Below, piece after piece: positions 51,435-60,765 of a DNA stretch of 64,000 nt. Position 1 is the first letter of the stretch. Every line of letters begins with the position of its first letter. The position numbers and the translations under genes were made by a program. The stretch covers positions 62,001-126,000 of the forward strand of contig NZ_ASJB01000009.1 in NCBI RefSeq assembly GCF_000478275.1. The letters are read 5' to 3'. This DNA is from Amycolatopsis orientalis DSM 40040 = KCTC 9412 (lineage in GTDB: Bacteria > Actinomycetota > Actinomycetes > Mycobacteriales > Pseudonocardiaceae). The notes under the pieces were generated by a model, which saw only the letters and a list, made by a program, of their open reading frames with translations, did not search any database and was not told where the DNA came from.

Positions 51435-52643
51435 ATGACGGTTTTCTCCGGCACTGGGGTCCGGGTGATCGGACTCATCTCCGGCACGTCGATCGACGGG
51501 ATCGACGTGGCGGCCGCCGAACTGCGCGCCCGTGGCGACACCGTGGAGCTTTCCCCGCTCGGTCAGCTCGAAGTCCCTTATCCGGAAGCGCTCCGCGAAG
51601 CCCTGCTCGGCGCGCTGCCGCCGAATCCGTGCAGCGCCGGACAGCTCACGAAACTCGACACCCTGGTGGGCCAGGCGTTCGGCGAGGCGGCCGCGCGCGG
51701 CGTCGAGGAACTGGCCGGCGGCGAGGCCGACCTCGTCGCTTCGCTGGGCCAGACGGTGTTCCACTGGGTCGAGGACGGTGCCGCGCGCGGCACCCTGCAA
51801 CTGGGGAACGCGGCGTGGATCGCCGAGCGCACCGGTTTGCCCGTGGTGGCCGACCTGCGCGTGCGCGACGTCGCCGCCGGCGGCCACGGCGCACCGCTCG
51901 CCAGCACCTTCGACGCGTTGTGGCTCCGGGACCTGGCCGATTCCGGCCCGGTCGCGGCGCTGAACATCGGCGGCATCGCGAACATCACCGTGGTCCCCGC
52001 CGACGGCGATGTCCTCGCCTACGACACCGGGCCCGGCAACGCCCTGATGGACATCGCCGCGCACCGCACCACCGGCCGTCGTGCCGACATCGACGGAGCG
52101 CTCGCCCTGCGCGGGAACGTCCGGCCCGATCTGCTGGCGAAACTCCTGCTTGATCCGTACTACGCGGCCGCGCCGCCGAAGTCGACCGGCAAGGAACTGT
52201 TCCACGGCGGGTATCTCGACACCGCGCTCGACGGCCTCCCGCCTGTCGGGGCGGAAGACCTTCTGGCGACTCTGACCGAACTCACCGCGGTGACGATCGC
52301 CGCGGAATGCCGTCGCCACGCCATCACGACCCTGATCGTCTCCGGCGGCGGAGCGGACAATCCCGCGCTGATGGCCGCGCTCGCCAGGAATCTTCCGGGT
52401 GCGGCGCTGAAAACCAGCGACGACCACGGGCTGCCGAGTGCGGGCAAAGAGGCGTACCTGACCATTCTGCTCGGCTGGCTGACCTGGTCCGGTGTCCCGG
52501 GAAACCTCCCGTCGGCGACCGGCGCCCGGGGCGGCCGGCTGCTCGGCAGCATCACCCCGGGCTCGGGCCCCCTGCGGCTTCCCGCCCCACTTACCTCAAC
52601 CGTGACCCGGCTACGGGTAGCGGCGACGACCGGCGAGCGATAG
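51435..52643 (+). CDS. anmK: Anhydro-N-acetylmuramic acid kinase
   Basis: A 402-residue ASKHA-fold kinase that opens and phosphorylates 1,6-anhydro-MurNAc from wall turnover to MurNAc-6-phosphate. Motifs: VIGLISGTSIDGIDVAAAEL at the start (usually GLMSGTSLDGID), SLGQTVFHWVEDGAARGTLQ near 107, LNIGGIANITVVPADGDVLA near 175, DTGPGNALMDIAAHRTTGR and LIVSGGGADNPALMAALARN near 300. Complete. It is followed after 9 nt by a sodium:solute symporter, so import and phosphorylation of wall sugars are probably coupled. Confidence 0.96.
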   Translation: MTVFSGTGVRVIGLISGTSIDGIDVAAAELRARGDTVELSPLGQLEVPYPEALREALLGALPPNPCSAGQLTKLDTLVGQAFGEAAARGVEELAGGEADLVASLGQTVFHWVEDGAARGTLQLGNAAWIAERTGLPVVADLRVRDVAAGGHGAPLASTFDALWLRDLADSGPVAALNIGGIANITVVPADGDVLAYDTGPGNALMDIAAHRTTGRRADIDGALALRGNVRPDLLAKLLLDPYYAAAPPKSTGKELFHGGYLDTALDGLPPVGAEDLLATLTELTAVTIAAECRRHAITTLIVSGGGADNPALMAALARNLPGAALKTSDDHGLPSAGKEAYLTILLGWLTWSGVPGNLPSATGARGGRLLGSITPGSGPLRLPAPLTSTVTRLRVAATTGER

Positions 52644-52652
52644 GAGATACGG

Positions 52653-54236
52653 ATGCGCGCACTTGACCTCGCGATCATCGGGCTTTTTCTGGTCGGCATG
52701 CCCCTGCTGGGCATCTGGATCGGCGGCAAACAGAAATCCGGCTCCGACTACTTCGTCGGCGAAGGCAAGATCTCCTGGTGGGTGGCCTGCCTGTCGGTGG
52801 TCTCCGCGGAGACGTCCACCCTCACCGTGCTCTCCGTACCGACGGTGGCCTACATCGCCACCCCCGGCGAAGGCGGGATGACCTACCTCGCGTTGGCCAT
52901 CGGCTACATCGCCGGCCGGATCGTCGTGTCGATGGTGCTGTTGCCGCGCTACGTGGCGGGCAACCTGGTCACCGCGTACGCCTTCCTGGGCAAGCGGTTC
53001 GGCAACGGGTTGCAGGGCACCGCGTCGGTGACCTTCCTGCTCACCCGCACGCTGGCCGACGGCATCCGGCTGTTCGCCACCGCGATCCCGATCAAGGTGG
53101 TGCTCGCCGCCTACGGCCTGACCGTCTCCTACTGGACCATCGTGGTCGGGCTCGGCATCGCGATGGTGATCTACAGCTTCTTCGGCGGGGTGCGCGCGGT
53201 CGTCTGGGTCGACGCGATCCAGATGCTCTGGTACATCCTCGGCGCGGTCGTGGTCATCTGGGTGATCGCCGGGCGGCTGCCGGACGGCTGGTTCGGCAAG
53301 GCCGTCGACGCCAACAAGTTCCAGCTCTTCGACTTCTCCTCCAACATGCTCACCGGGCAGTACGCGTTCTTCACCGCCGTGATCGGTGGCGCGGTGCTCT
53401 CGATGGCGTCGCACGGTTCGGACCAGCTGATCGTGCAGCGCCTGCAGGCCACCAACGATCTGCGCGCCGCGCGGAAGGCCCTGGTCGCCAGCGGTTTCGT
53501 GGTCTTCCTGCAGTTCGCGCTGTTCCTGTTCATCGGCGTGCTGCTGTGGGCGCTGTACAACGGCCTGAACCCGACCAAGCCGAAGCCGGAAGGCCTCGGG
53601 CTCGCCAACAAGGACGAACTGTTCGCGAACTTCATCGTGAACGACCTGCCGAGCGGCCTCTCCGGCTTCGTGATCGCCGGGATCCTCGCCGCCGCACTGA
53701 GTTCGTCGCTCGGCGCGCTGGCCTCGTCCACGGTGACCGACGTCTACGAACGGGTGATCGGCAGGCAACTGCCGGAAGCCGACCGGCTCAAGCACGGCCG
53801 GATCTGGACGATCGTCTGGGCGGGCGCGCTGATCCTGTGCGCGGGTTTCTTCGCCTCGTCGAACAAGACGTCGGCCGATCCGATCGTGGTGCAGGCGCTC
53901 GGTATCACCGGCTACACCTACGGCGCGCTGCTCGGCGCGTTCCTGCTGGGGCTGCTGTTCAAGCGGGCGAGGCAGTCGGACGCGATCGTCGCGTTCGTGT
54001 CGACGGTGATCGTGATGGCGTTCCTCATCCTCGGCGTCAAGTTCAACAAACCGGACGGCAGCCTGATCGGCATCGACTTCGGCCGGGCCGCCGGGACCAA
54101 GGTGGCGCTGGCGTGGCCTTGGTACACGTTGTGCGGCGTGGTGATCACGCTCGTCGTGGGCGGGCTTCTGTCGCTGCGGCACGGGAGCGAGGACCCGCTC
54201 GCGGAGCCGGACGTGAAGGAAACCGAGAAAGTGTGA
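52653..54236 (+). CDS. Sodium:solute symporter next to anmK
   Basis: A 527-residue, 13-helix SSS-family sodium cotransporter. Typical segments: RALDLAIIGLFLVGMPLLGI, KSGSDYFVGEGKISWWVACL, SVVSAETSTLTVLSVPTVAY near residue 50, GYIAGRIVVSMVLLPRYVAG and AALSSSLGALASSTVTDVYE near 350. ATG 52653 follows AGGAGATACGG. Substrate by family alone could be sugar, proline or carboxylate; pairing with anmK suggests an amino sugar or (anhydro-)MurNAc, by inference. Confidence 0.92.
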   Translation: MRALDLAIIGLFLVGMPLLGIWIGGKQKSGSDYFVGEGKISWWVACLSVVSAETSTLTVLSVPTVAYIATPGEGGMTYLALAIGYIAGRIVVSMVLLPRYVAGNLVTAYAFLGKRFGNGLQGTASVTFLLTRTLADGIRLFATAIPIKVVLAAYGLTVSYWTIVVGLGIAMVIYSFFGGVRAVVWVDAIQMLWYILGAVVVIWVIAGRLPDGWFGKAVDANKFQLFDFSSNMLTGQYAFFTAVIGGAVLSMASHGSDQLIVQRLQATNDLRAARKALVASGFVVFLQFALFLFIGVLLWALYNGLNPTKPKPEGLGLANKDELFANFIVNDLPSGLSGFVIAGILAAALSSSLGALASSTVTDVYERVIGRQLPEADRLKHGRIWTIVWAGALILCAGFFASSNKTSADPIVVQALGITGYTYGALLGAFLLGLLFKRARQSDAIVAFVSTVIVMAFLILGVKFNKPDGSLIGIDFGRAAGTKVALAWPWYTLCGVVITLVVGGLLSLRHGSEDPLAEPDVKETEKV

Positions 54237-54326
54237 TCTGAGTCACATCTTCGAACGTTCTCTATCTCTCCTCCGTGTCGGCTGCGGGACCTGCCTGAAG
54301 ACGGCGGGCGAGGAGAGGTAGAGACG

Positions 54327-54860
54327 ATGAAGCGTGCGACTGTCACCATCGCGATCGGCGCCCTGTTGCTCGGGAGCGGCGCGAGCGCCTACGCCGCGAC
54401 CAACCCGATCGACGTCCAGGCCGGCGGGAAGCAGCGGCCCGTTCCGGAAGCCGTCAAGGTTCCGGACGGGAACACCCGCGTCGCCACCTACCGTGGCGAG
54501 GGCGTGCAGATCTACGGCTGCGCCAACGGGGCGTGGACCCTGATCCAGCCCGCCGCGACGCTGAGCCACCACGGGCGGGCGATCGCGCTGCACAGCAAGG
54601 GTCCGGTGTGGACGTCCACTGTGGACGGCAGCACGGTCGGCGCGGCGGCGGTGCCCGGTGCGTCCAGCCCCCGGCCGAACGCGGTACCGGAAGTGCTGCT
54701 GAAGGCGAACCTGAACAGTGGCGACGGGATCTTCGGCAAGATCACCTACGTCCAGCGGCTCGACACCCGGGGCGGCCTCGCTCCGGCGGGCGCGTGCACG
54801 GCCGGCGCGCAGACGGCGAGCCGGTACTCCGCGGACTACGCCTTCTGGGCGGCCAAGTAG
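54327..54860 (+). CDS. Secreted DUF3455 protein
   Basis: A 177-residue exported protein. Signal peptide MKRATVTIAIGALLLGSGAS with cleavage after AYA. The mature part shows AVKVPDGNTRVATYRGEGVQ, IYGCANGAWTLIQPAATLSH, the VPEVLLKANLNSGDGIFGKI motif and ITYVQRLDTRGGLAPAGAC, matching DUF3455, a family of unknown function seen in fungi and bacteria. The ATG follows GGAGAGGTAGAGACG. Stands alone between the symporter and repeat A3. Confidence 0.85.
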   Translation: MKRATVTIAIGALLLGSGASAYAATNPIDVQAGGKQRPVPEAVKVPDGNTRVATYRGEGVQIYGCANGAWTLIQPAATLSHHGRAIALHSKGPVWTSTVDGSTVGAAAVPGASSPRPNAVPEVLLKANLNSGDGIFGKITYVQRLDTRGGLAPAGACTAGAQTASRYSADYAFWAAK

Positions 54861-54974
54861 CGCCCGGCGGCCTCACCACCGCGCAAGTAGTCGGCTAATT
54901 GCGCCGTCCTTCACGACCCGCCACCAGGATCCGCCCGCACCCCAGGCGAGAAGCCTCCGGGAATCAGGGTGGAG

Positions 54975-55058
54975 GGGGCTGAAGGGGCCCTTCGCCTCAT
55001 CTCACGCGGCGAAGGGCGCTTTCCCGGCATGCGATGCGGGGAAAGCGCCCTTCAGCCC
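54975..55058. repeat. Nested palindromic repeat, family A copy 3
   Basis: An 84-bp element, GGGGCTGAAGGGGCCCTTCG through CGCCCTTCAGCCC. Contents in order: a short GAAGGGGCCCTTC stem, ATCTCACGCGGCGAAGGGCG, then GCATGCGATGCGGGGAAAGC. It is nearly the reverse complement of copy 2 and ends 15 bp before the smc stop. Confidence 0.8.
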
Positions 55059-55072
55059 GTTCATGGCACGCG

Positions 55073-58000
55073 CTAGGCCGGAACCGGGTCCTCTTCGGCG
55101 GTCCGCAGCCGCTGCGAGATCACCTTCGTGATGCCGTCGCCCTGCATCGAAACGCCGTACAGGGCGTCGGCGATCTCCATGGTCGGCTTCTGGTGGGTGA
55201 TGATGATCAGCTGCGAAGAATCACGCAGCTGTTCCAGCAGCCCGATCAGCCGTCGCATGTTGGTGTCGTCGAGCGCCGCCTCGACCTCGTCCATGACGTA
55301 GAAGGGCGAAGGCCGGGCACGGAAGATCGCCACCAGCATGCCGACGGCGACCAGCGACTTCTCACCACCGGAGAGCAGCGAGAGCCGCTTGACCTTCTTG
55401 CCCGGCGGGCGCGCTTCGACGTCGACGCCGGTGGAGAGCAGGTCGTTGGGCTGCGTGAGCACCATGCGCCCCTCGCCGCCGGGGAACAGCACGCTGAACA
55501 CGGTCTCGAATTCGCGCGCGACATCCTCGTACGCCGACGCGAAGACCTCGAGGATCTTTTCGTCGACCTGCTTGATGACGGCTTCGAGGTCCTTGCGGGT
55601 GTCCTTGAGGTCTTCGAGCTGGGTCGAGAGGAACTTGTACCGCTCCTCCAGCGCCGCGAACTCCTCCAGCGCCAGCGGGTTGACCTTGCCCAGCAGGCTC
55701 AGGTCCTTCTCCGCGCGCTTCGCCCGGCGGGCCTGGGTGTCGCGGTCGAACGGCATGGGCGGCGGCGGGGTGACGTCCTCGCCGCGTTCCTTGGCCGCCT
55801 CGTACTCGGCCATCTCCCCCGCGCTCGGCGGCACGGGGACGTCCGGGCCGTATTCGGCCACGAGATCTTCGAGGCCGATGCCGAAGTCTTCGGCGATTTT
55901 GGTTTCGAGCTGTTCCAGCCGCAACCGCTGCTCGGCGCGCAGCACCTCGTCGCGGTGGACGGCGTCGGTGAGCTTCTCCAGCTCGCCGGTCAGCTCGCGG
56001 ACCTTGCTGCGGACCTGCGTCAGCGCCGTCTCCCTCGACTGCCGCTGCGCCTGCGCCTCGTCCCGTTCGTGGGCGGCGCGCTGCACGGAGACCTCGATGC
56101 GCTCCAGCGCGATCTCGCCGCCGTTGACCACCGCGTTGGCGATCTCGGCGCCGCGTTTCCGCGCGGCCCTGGACTTTTCGGCGCGTTCGCGGGCCTGCCG
56201 TTCGGCGTGCGCGGCGCGGCGGAGCGATTCGGCCTTGCCCTGGATACTCCGCGCGCGCTCCTCGGCGGTGCGCAGCGCGAGCCGGGACTCCATCTCCTCC
56301 TGGCGGACGGTGCCGAGGTCTTCGGCGGCCTGGTCGCGTTCGGCGGTGTCCGGATCCTCGTCGACCTCCTGGTCGGCGACGGCCGCCAGCCGCTCTTCGA
56401 GTTCGGCGAGCTGCCGCAGCGCCTCTTCCCGGCTCTGCTCGACCTTGGCACGCTGATTGCTCAGCCGGTCCATCTCGGCCTGCGCGGCGCGGGCGGCCTG
56501 CTGCATCCGGTTCAACCGCTCGGACGACCGGGCTTTACGCACCTTCGCGTCACCCAGCGCGTCCTTGGCCCTGCTGACCTCTTCACGCCGGGCCTGCTGC
56601 CCGGCGCGGGCGCCTTCGAGTTCCGCGGCGGTGCGTTCCAGCGCCCGCTCGGCGGCCTGGAGCCTGTCGCCCGCCTCGTCGACGGCGGCCTGCACCTCGA
56701 TGACGCTCTCACTGCGGGCCGAACCGCCGACCGCCCAGCGGGCACCGAAGACATCGCCCTCGCGTGTGACCGTGCTGACTTCGGGGTAAACCTCCACCAG
56801 GCGGCGCGCGGTCTCCAGTCCGTCCACAATGGCCACCCGGTCGAGCGCGTGCTCGACGGCGGATCGCAGCGCGGGCGGCGCCGAGACCACTTCGCGGGCC
56901 CAGCGCGCACCTTCGGGCAGCGACGGCCAGGCACTGGTGTCCACAGTGGATTCCAGACCGCCGAGCAGGATGCCCGCACGGCCGGAGTCGTTGTCCTTCA
57001 AGAACTTCAGCGCGGCGAGCGCGTCTTCGCCGCCGTTGACCGCGACCGCGTCGGCGACCGGGCCGAGCGCCGCGGCCAGCGCGACCTCGTGGCCGGGTTC
57101 GACGGTGAGCAGCGCGGCCACCGAGCCGAGCAATCCCGGCAGCTCGTGCTGCGCGCCGAGCAGCGCACCCGCGCCGTCCTTGCGGCGCAAGCCCATCGAC
57201 AGCGCCTCGACCCGGGCCCGCTCCGAAGCGATCTCGCGCTCGGCGGCCCGCTCGGCCTTGACCAGTTCCTCGACCCGCGCCTTGGCGGCGTTGTTCGCTT
57301 CCACCGCGCGGTCGTGATGGGCCTGCAGTTCGGAGTCGTCGGATTCCTCGACACCACCCGCGGCCTTGGCCTCTTCAAGCTCCTCGACGGCGATCTCGGC
57401 GCGCTCGGCCGCCTCTTCGAGCGAAACGGTGAGCCTGTCGATCTCGTCGGAGGTGGCACCGTTCTTGCTGCGCAAGGCCTCGACCTGTCCGGCGAGCTTC
57501 GCCAGCCCCTCGCGGCGGTCGGCGATCGCGCGGACGGCGGCCATATGCGCGCGCTCGGCGGCCTGGACGAGGTGTTCGAGCTGCTCGCGCCGCTGGACGG
57601 TCTCCGAAAGCACCATCCGCGCCTCGGCGACGGCCTCGTTCAGCTCCTGCTCCCGCTCGGCGACCTGCTCGGCCTCGGCGAGCAGCTCTTCGGGGTCGCG
57701 GCCGGTGCTCGCCTGCTGCACGTCGGACGAAAGGTGGCGTTGACGCTCCAGCGCGAGCCGCACGGTGCCGCGCAGCCGTTCCGTCAGCGCGGAAAGCTTG
57801 TACCAGGTCTCCTGGGCCGCGGCCAGCCGCGGCGCGTCCTCGGCGAGCGAGGCTTCGAGTTCGGTTTCCTCGGCGGCGACGATCTCCAGCGCCTGCTCGA
57901 CCTCGGCGCGGCGCTGCCGGGCGACGCGCTCGTCGGCCTCTTCCTTCGCGATGCCCTCGCGCTGGGTGACCAGGTCGTGGGCGAACAGCCGCAGCCGCGC

Positions 58001-58672
58001 GTCGCGAAGTTCGGACTGCACCCACTGCGCCTTGCGCGCGATCTCGGCCTGCTTGCCCAGCGGTTTGAGCTGGCGGCGCAGCTCGGTGGTGAGGTCGCCG
58101 AGGCGGTCGAGGTTGCCCTGCATGTTGGCGAGCTTGCGCAGGGTCTGTTCCTTGCGCTTGCGGTGCTTGAGGACGCCGGCGGCCTCTTCGATGAAGGCGC
58201 GGCGCTCCTCCGGCTTGGATTCGAGGATCGCCGACAGCTGGCCCTGCCCGACGATGACGTGCATCTCGCGGCCGATACCGGAGTCCGACAGCAGTTCCTG
58301 CACGTCCATCAGGCGGCAGCGGTCACCGTTGATCTCGTACTCGCTCGCCCCGTCGCGGAACATCCGGCGGGTGATCGACACCTCGGAGTACTCGATGGGC
58401 AGCGCGCCGTCGGCGTTGTCGATGGTGAGGGTGACCTCGGCGCGCCCGAGCGGGGCGCGGCCGGCGGTCCCGGCGAAGATGACGTCCTCCATCTTGCCGC
58501 CGCGCAGGTCCTTCGCGCCTTGGGTGCCCATGACCCAGCGGAGCGCGTCGAGGACGTTCGACTTGCCGGAGCCGTTCGGTCCGACCACGCAGGTGATGCC
58601 CGGCTCGAAACGCAACGTCGTCGCCGAGGCGAAGGACTTGAAGCCCTTGAGCGTCAGGCTCTTCAGGTGCAC
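55073..58672 (-). CDS. smc: Chromosome segregation protein SMC
   Basis: A 1199-residue condensin ATPase that with ScpA/ScpB folds and segregates the chromosome. Walker A GPNGSGKSNVLDALRWVMG near residue 32; two long coiled-coil arms (about 165-500 and 670-1010); hinge near 510-660 (LPGLLGSVAALLTVEPGHEV); signature LSLLSGGEKSLVAVGML near 1098 and Walker B PFYVMDEVEAALDDTNM near 1120. GTG 58672 with GAGGGG upstream. Length is standard. acyP is 88 bp upstream in the same direction, as in mycobacteria. Confidence 0.98.
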   Translation of the reverse strand: MHLKSLTLKGFKSFASATTLRFEPGITCVVGPNGSGKSNVLDALRWVMGTQGAKDLRGGKMEDVIFAGTAGRAPLGRAEVTLTIDNADGALPIEYSEVSITRRMFRDGASEYEINGDRCRLMDVQELLSDSGIGREMHVIVGQGQLSAILESKPEERRAFIEEAAGVLKHRKRKEQTLRKLANMQGNLDRLGDLTTELRRQLKPLGKQAEIARKAQWVQSELRDARLRLFAHDLVTQREGIAKEEADERVARQRRAEVEQALEIVAAEETELEASLAEDAPRLAAAQETWYKLSALTERLRGTVRLALERQRHLSSDVQQASTGRDPEELLAEAEQVAEREQELNEAVAEARMVLSETVQRREQLEHLVQAAERAHMAAVRAIADRREGLAKLAGQVEALRSKNGATSDEIDRLTVSLEEAAERAEIAVEELEEAKAAGGVEESDDSELQAHHDRAVEANNAAKARVEELVKAERAAEREIASERARVEALSMGLRRKDGAGALLGAQHELPGLLGSVAALLTVEPGHEVALAAALGPVADAVAVNGGEDALAALKFLKDNDSGRAGILLGGLESTVDTSAWPSLPEGARWAREVVSAPPALRSAVEHALDRVAIVDGLETARRLVEVYPEVSTVTREGDVFGARWAVGGSARSESVIEVQAAVDEAGDRLQAAERALERTAAELEGARAGQQARREEVSRAKDALGDAKVRKARSSERLNRMQQAARAAQAEMDRLSNQRAKVEQSREEALRQLAELEERLAAVADQEVDEDPDTAERDQAAEDLGTVRQEEMESRLALRTAEERARSIQGKAESLRRAAHAERQARERAEKSRAARKRGAEIANAVVNGGEIALERIEVSVQRAAHERDEAQAQRQSRETALTQVRSKVRELTGELEKLTDAVHRDEVLRAEQRLRLEQLETKIAEDFGIGLEDLVAEYGPDVPVPPSAGEMAEYEAAKERGEDVTPPPPMPFDRDTQARRAKRAEKDLSLLGKVNPLALEEFAALEERYKFLSTQLEDLKDTRKDLEAVIKQVDEKILEVFASAYEDVAREFETVFSVLFPGGEGRMVLTQPNDLLSTGVDVEARPPGKKVKRLSLLSGGEKSLVAVGMLVAIFRARPSPFYVMDEVEAALDDTNMRRLIGLLEQLRDSSQLIIITHQKPTMEIADALYGVSMQGDGITKVISQRLRTAEEDPVPA

Positions 58673-58760
58673 GGCGTGCTGACCCCTCTTGCTGCGGGAA
58701 CTCCTCGTTCAATCGGCCAAGGCTACCTGTGTGCCCACGGTGATCGTGGGACGCGGGGCC

Positions 58761-59048
58761 TCAGCGCTCCACGAACCCCCGCAGCCCACCTTTCGCGGGC
58801 GACCAGCGCTCGACGACGTGATCCACACTTCCGGGTGATTCCCCGGACCGCAAAGCCGCCAAAAGCCGCTCACAGTGTTCACGAACACCCTCCGCTACCA
58901 CCTCGACACGTCCGTCGGCCAGATTGCCCGCGCTGCCGACCAACCCCAGCTCAAGCGCCCTGCTGCGGGTCCACCAGCGGAAACCGACACCCTGGACGCG
59001 GCCGTGCACCCACGCGGTCAGCCTGATGTGCGTTAATTCTTCACTCAC
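58761..59048 (-). CDS. acyP: Acylphosphatase
   Basis: A 95-residue acylphosphatase hydrolysing carboxyl-phosphate bonds. The phosphate loop and catalytic Arg are in [20 protein letters not shown] near residue 14-33 and the catalytic Asn in [18 protein letters not shown] near 37-54. Complete ferredoxin-like length. It precedes smc by 88 bp, an order conserved in actinobacteria although no functional link is known. Confidence 0.95.
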   Translation of the reverse strand: MSEELTHIRLTAWVHGRVQGVGFRWWTRSRALELGLVGSAGNLADGRVEVVAEGVREHCERLLAALRSGESPGSVDHVVERWSPAKGGLRGFVER

Positions 59049-59214
59049 GACCCCTATCGTGCACCATGCGGACGAACGCGGAGGGTGAACAGGACGTTCG
59101 CTGTAGTTCGCAGACGGTGAAGTGGCGGTGATAATCTCCGCGCCGGGTCCCCACTTGGGCTACCTCACCCGGGTAGCCGAACTCCCCGAAGTCCCCCATC
59201 CGAGGAGCCAGCAC

Positions 59215-59856
59215 ATGCCCCGTCCCGACGGGTCTGATCCGAGCGCACGCGTGTCCGTGGCGCCCCCGCGCGGCGCCACCGGCAAGTTCAACCGCACCGG
59301 CTACGCCGTACTCGGCGTGAGCGGCCTCGTGGTGGCGACGGCCTTCGCCGCGATCGCCGAACTGGCGGGTCCTGGTGTCTCGGCCACCGCCGGTGGCACC
59401 GGCATCCCCGGCGGCCAGGGCACCCCCGCCGGCGTCCAGCTGGTCCCGGGCAACGCCGTCCCCGGCGGCCCGATGACCGTCAGCGGTTCGCCGACCCCCG
59501 GCGCGCCCTCCAGCTCGACGACGCCGCCGACCACGGTGACGTCGGTCGGCCCGGACGGCAAGGAGACGACCAGCATCGTCACTCCTCCTCCGCCGCCGCC
59601 TCCGCCGAACCCGGGCGGCGGGGAGCCGCCGCACACGGTCCTGCCGCCCACGACCCCGACGACTCCGAAGCCCACCACGCCGAAGCCGACGACGTCGAAC
59701 CCGCCGACCACCACGACGCCGCCTGCCACCACGCCGACCTCTCCCACGGGTGAGACCCCGCCGGGCGGCGGCTCCAGCTCCAGCGGCGCCCCGAGCGAGT
59801 CGACTCCGGGCCGGTCCAGCACCTCGGGCACCGGTACGAGCACCCAGGCGCAGTAA
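59215..59856 (+). CDS. Pro/Thr-rich membrane-anchored envelope protein
   Basis: A 213-residue protein with one helix near residues 27-48 (YAVLGVSGLVVATAFAAIAE) and a long disordered external tail of Gly, Pro, Thr and Ser, including PPPPPPPPNPGGGEPP and repeated TPKPTT units. Such tails span or attach to the cell wall. ATG 59215 follows GAGGAGCCAGCAC. It diverges from acyP. No enzymatic domain; function unknown. Confidence 0.75.
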   Translation: MPRPDGSDPSARVSVAPPRGATGKFNRTGYAVLGVSGLVVATAFAAIAELAGPGVSATAGGTGIPGGQGTPAGVQLVPGNAVPGGPMTVSGSPTPGAPSSSTTPPTTVTSVGPDGKETTSIVTPPPPPPPPNPGGGEPPHTVLPPTTPTTPKPTTPKPTTSNPPTTTTPPATTPTSPTGETPPGGGSSSSGAPSESTPGRSSTSGTGTSTQAQ

Positions 59857-59872
59857 GGCCCCCGCCGCACGC

Positions 59873-60043
59873 GCTGAAGGGCCCTTTCCCCACATCTCAC
59901 GCGGCGAAGGGCCCTTTCACCACATCTCACGCGGCGAAGGGCCCTTTCACCACATCTCACGCGGCGAAGGGCCTTTCACCACATCTCACGCGGCGAAGGG
60001 CGCTTTCACCGCATGCGATGCGGGGAAAGCGCCCTTCAGCCCC
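59873..60043. repeat. Family A element expanded into a 30-bp tandem array
   Basis: Outer GCTGAAGG and CCTTCAGC arms enclose four tandem units GCCCTTTCACCACATCTCAC-GCGGCGAAGG at 59881, 59911, 59941 and 59971 (the last one base short, 29 bp), then a diverged fifth unit with GCATGCGATGCGGGGAAAGC. Fills the 207-bp gap between the convergent envelope-protein and kdpE genes. Confidence 0.85.
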
Positions 60044-60063
60044 GGCCGGACACGGACCGCGGT

Positions 60064-60765
60064 TCACATTTCGAAGCGGTACCCCATGCCCGGTTCCGTC
60101 AGCAGGTGCCGCGGCCGCGAGGGTTCCGGTTCCAGTTTCCGCCGCAGCTGCGCCAGGTACACCCGCAGGTAGTGCGACTCGGTCTCGTAGGTCGGTCCCC
60201 ACACCTCGTGCAGCAGCTGTTTCTGCGCCACCAGCCTGCCCCGGTTGCGCACCAACAACTCCAGCACGCCCCATTCGGTCTTGGTGAGGTGCACTTCCTT
60301 GCCGTCGCGGCGGACCTTCTTCGCCGCCAGGTCGACGCGGAACGATCCGGTGTCCACCACCGCGTCCGCACCGTCCACACTGGACGTCGCCGAGCGCCGC
60401 ACCGCCGCGCGCAGTCGCGCCAGTAGTTCGTCCATGCCGAACGGTTTGGTGACGTAGTCGTCGGCGCCCGCGTCGAGTGCCTGCACCTTGTCGGCGGAGT
60501 CGCCGCGCGCCGACAGCACGATGATCGGCACCGTCGTCCAGCCGCGCAGCCCGGCGATCACCTCGGTGCCGTCGAGATCGGGCAGGCCGAGGTCGAGGAC
60601 GACGACGTCGGGTTTGGTCTCGGCGACGGCCTTCAGCGCGGCCGTCCCGTCGTGCGCGGTGATCACCTTGTAGCCGCGGGCGGAAAGGTTGATCCGCAGG
60701 GCTCGCACGATCTGCGGTTCGTCGTCGACGACCAGTACGGTCGCCGACGCGGTTTCGGCGCTCAT
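60064..60765 (-). CDS. kdpE: Response regulator KdpE
   Basis: A 233-residue OmpR-type activator of the potassium-transport operon. Receiver domain with acidic pair VVDDEP near residue 14, phospho-acceptor Asp in VVVLDLGLPDLDG near 57 and Lys in YVTKPFG near 107; winged-helix DNA-binding domain near 140-230 (HLTKTEWGVLELLVRNRG, HYLRVYLAQLRRKLEPEP). ATG overlaps the kdpD stop by 4 nt. Last gene of the kdp series in the window. Confidence 0.96.
   Translation of the reverse strand: MSAETASATVLVVDDEPQIVRALRINLSARGYKVITAHDGTAALKAVAETKPDVVVLDLGLPDLDGTEVIAGLRGWTTVPIIVLSARGDSADKVQALDAGADDYVTKPFGMDELLARLRAAVRRSATSSVDGADAVVDTGSFRVDLAAKKVRRDGKEVHLTKTEWGVLELLVRNRGRLVAQKQLLHEVWGPTYETESHYLRVYLAQLRRKLEPEPSRPRHLLTEPGMGYRFEM

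Noticed and set aside
55034..59026. Plus-strand open frame of 1330 codons opposite smc
   Set aside because: Antisense shadow of a high-GC gene; composition is Arg/Ala/Gly/Leu-biased, has no family features, and smc on the other strand is unambiguous.
59881..60029. CRISPR array
   Set aside because: 30-bp units are directly tandem with no spacers, and no cas genes are present.
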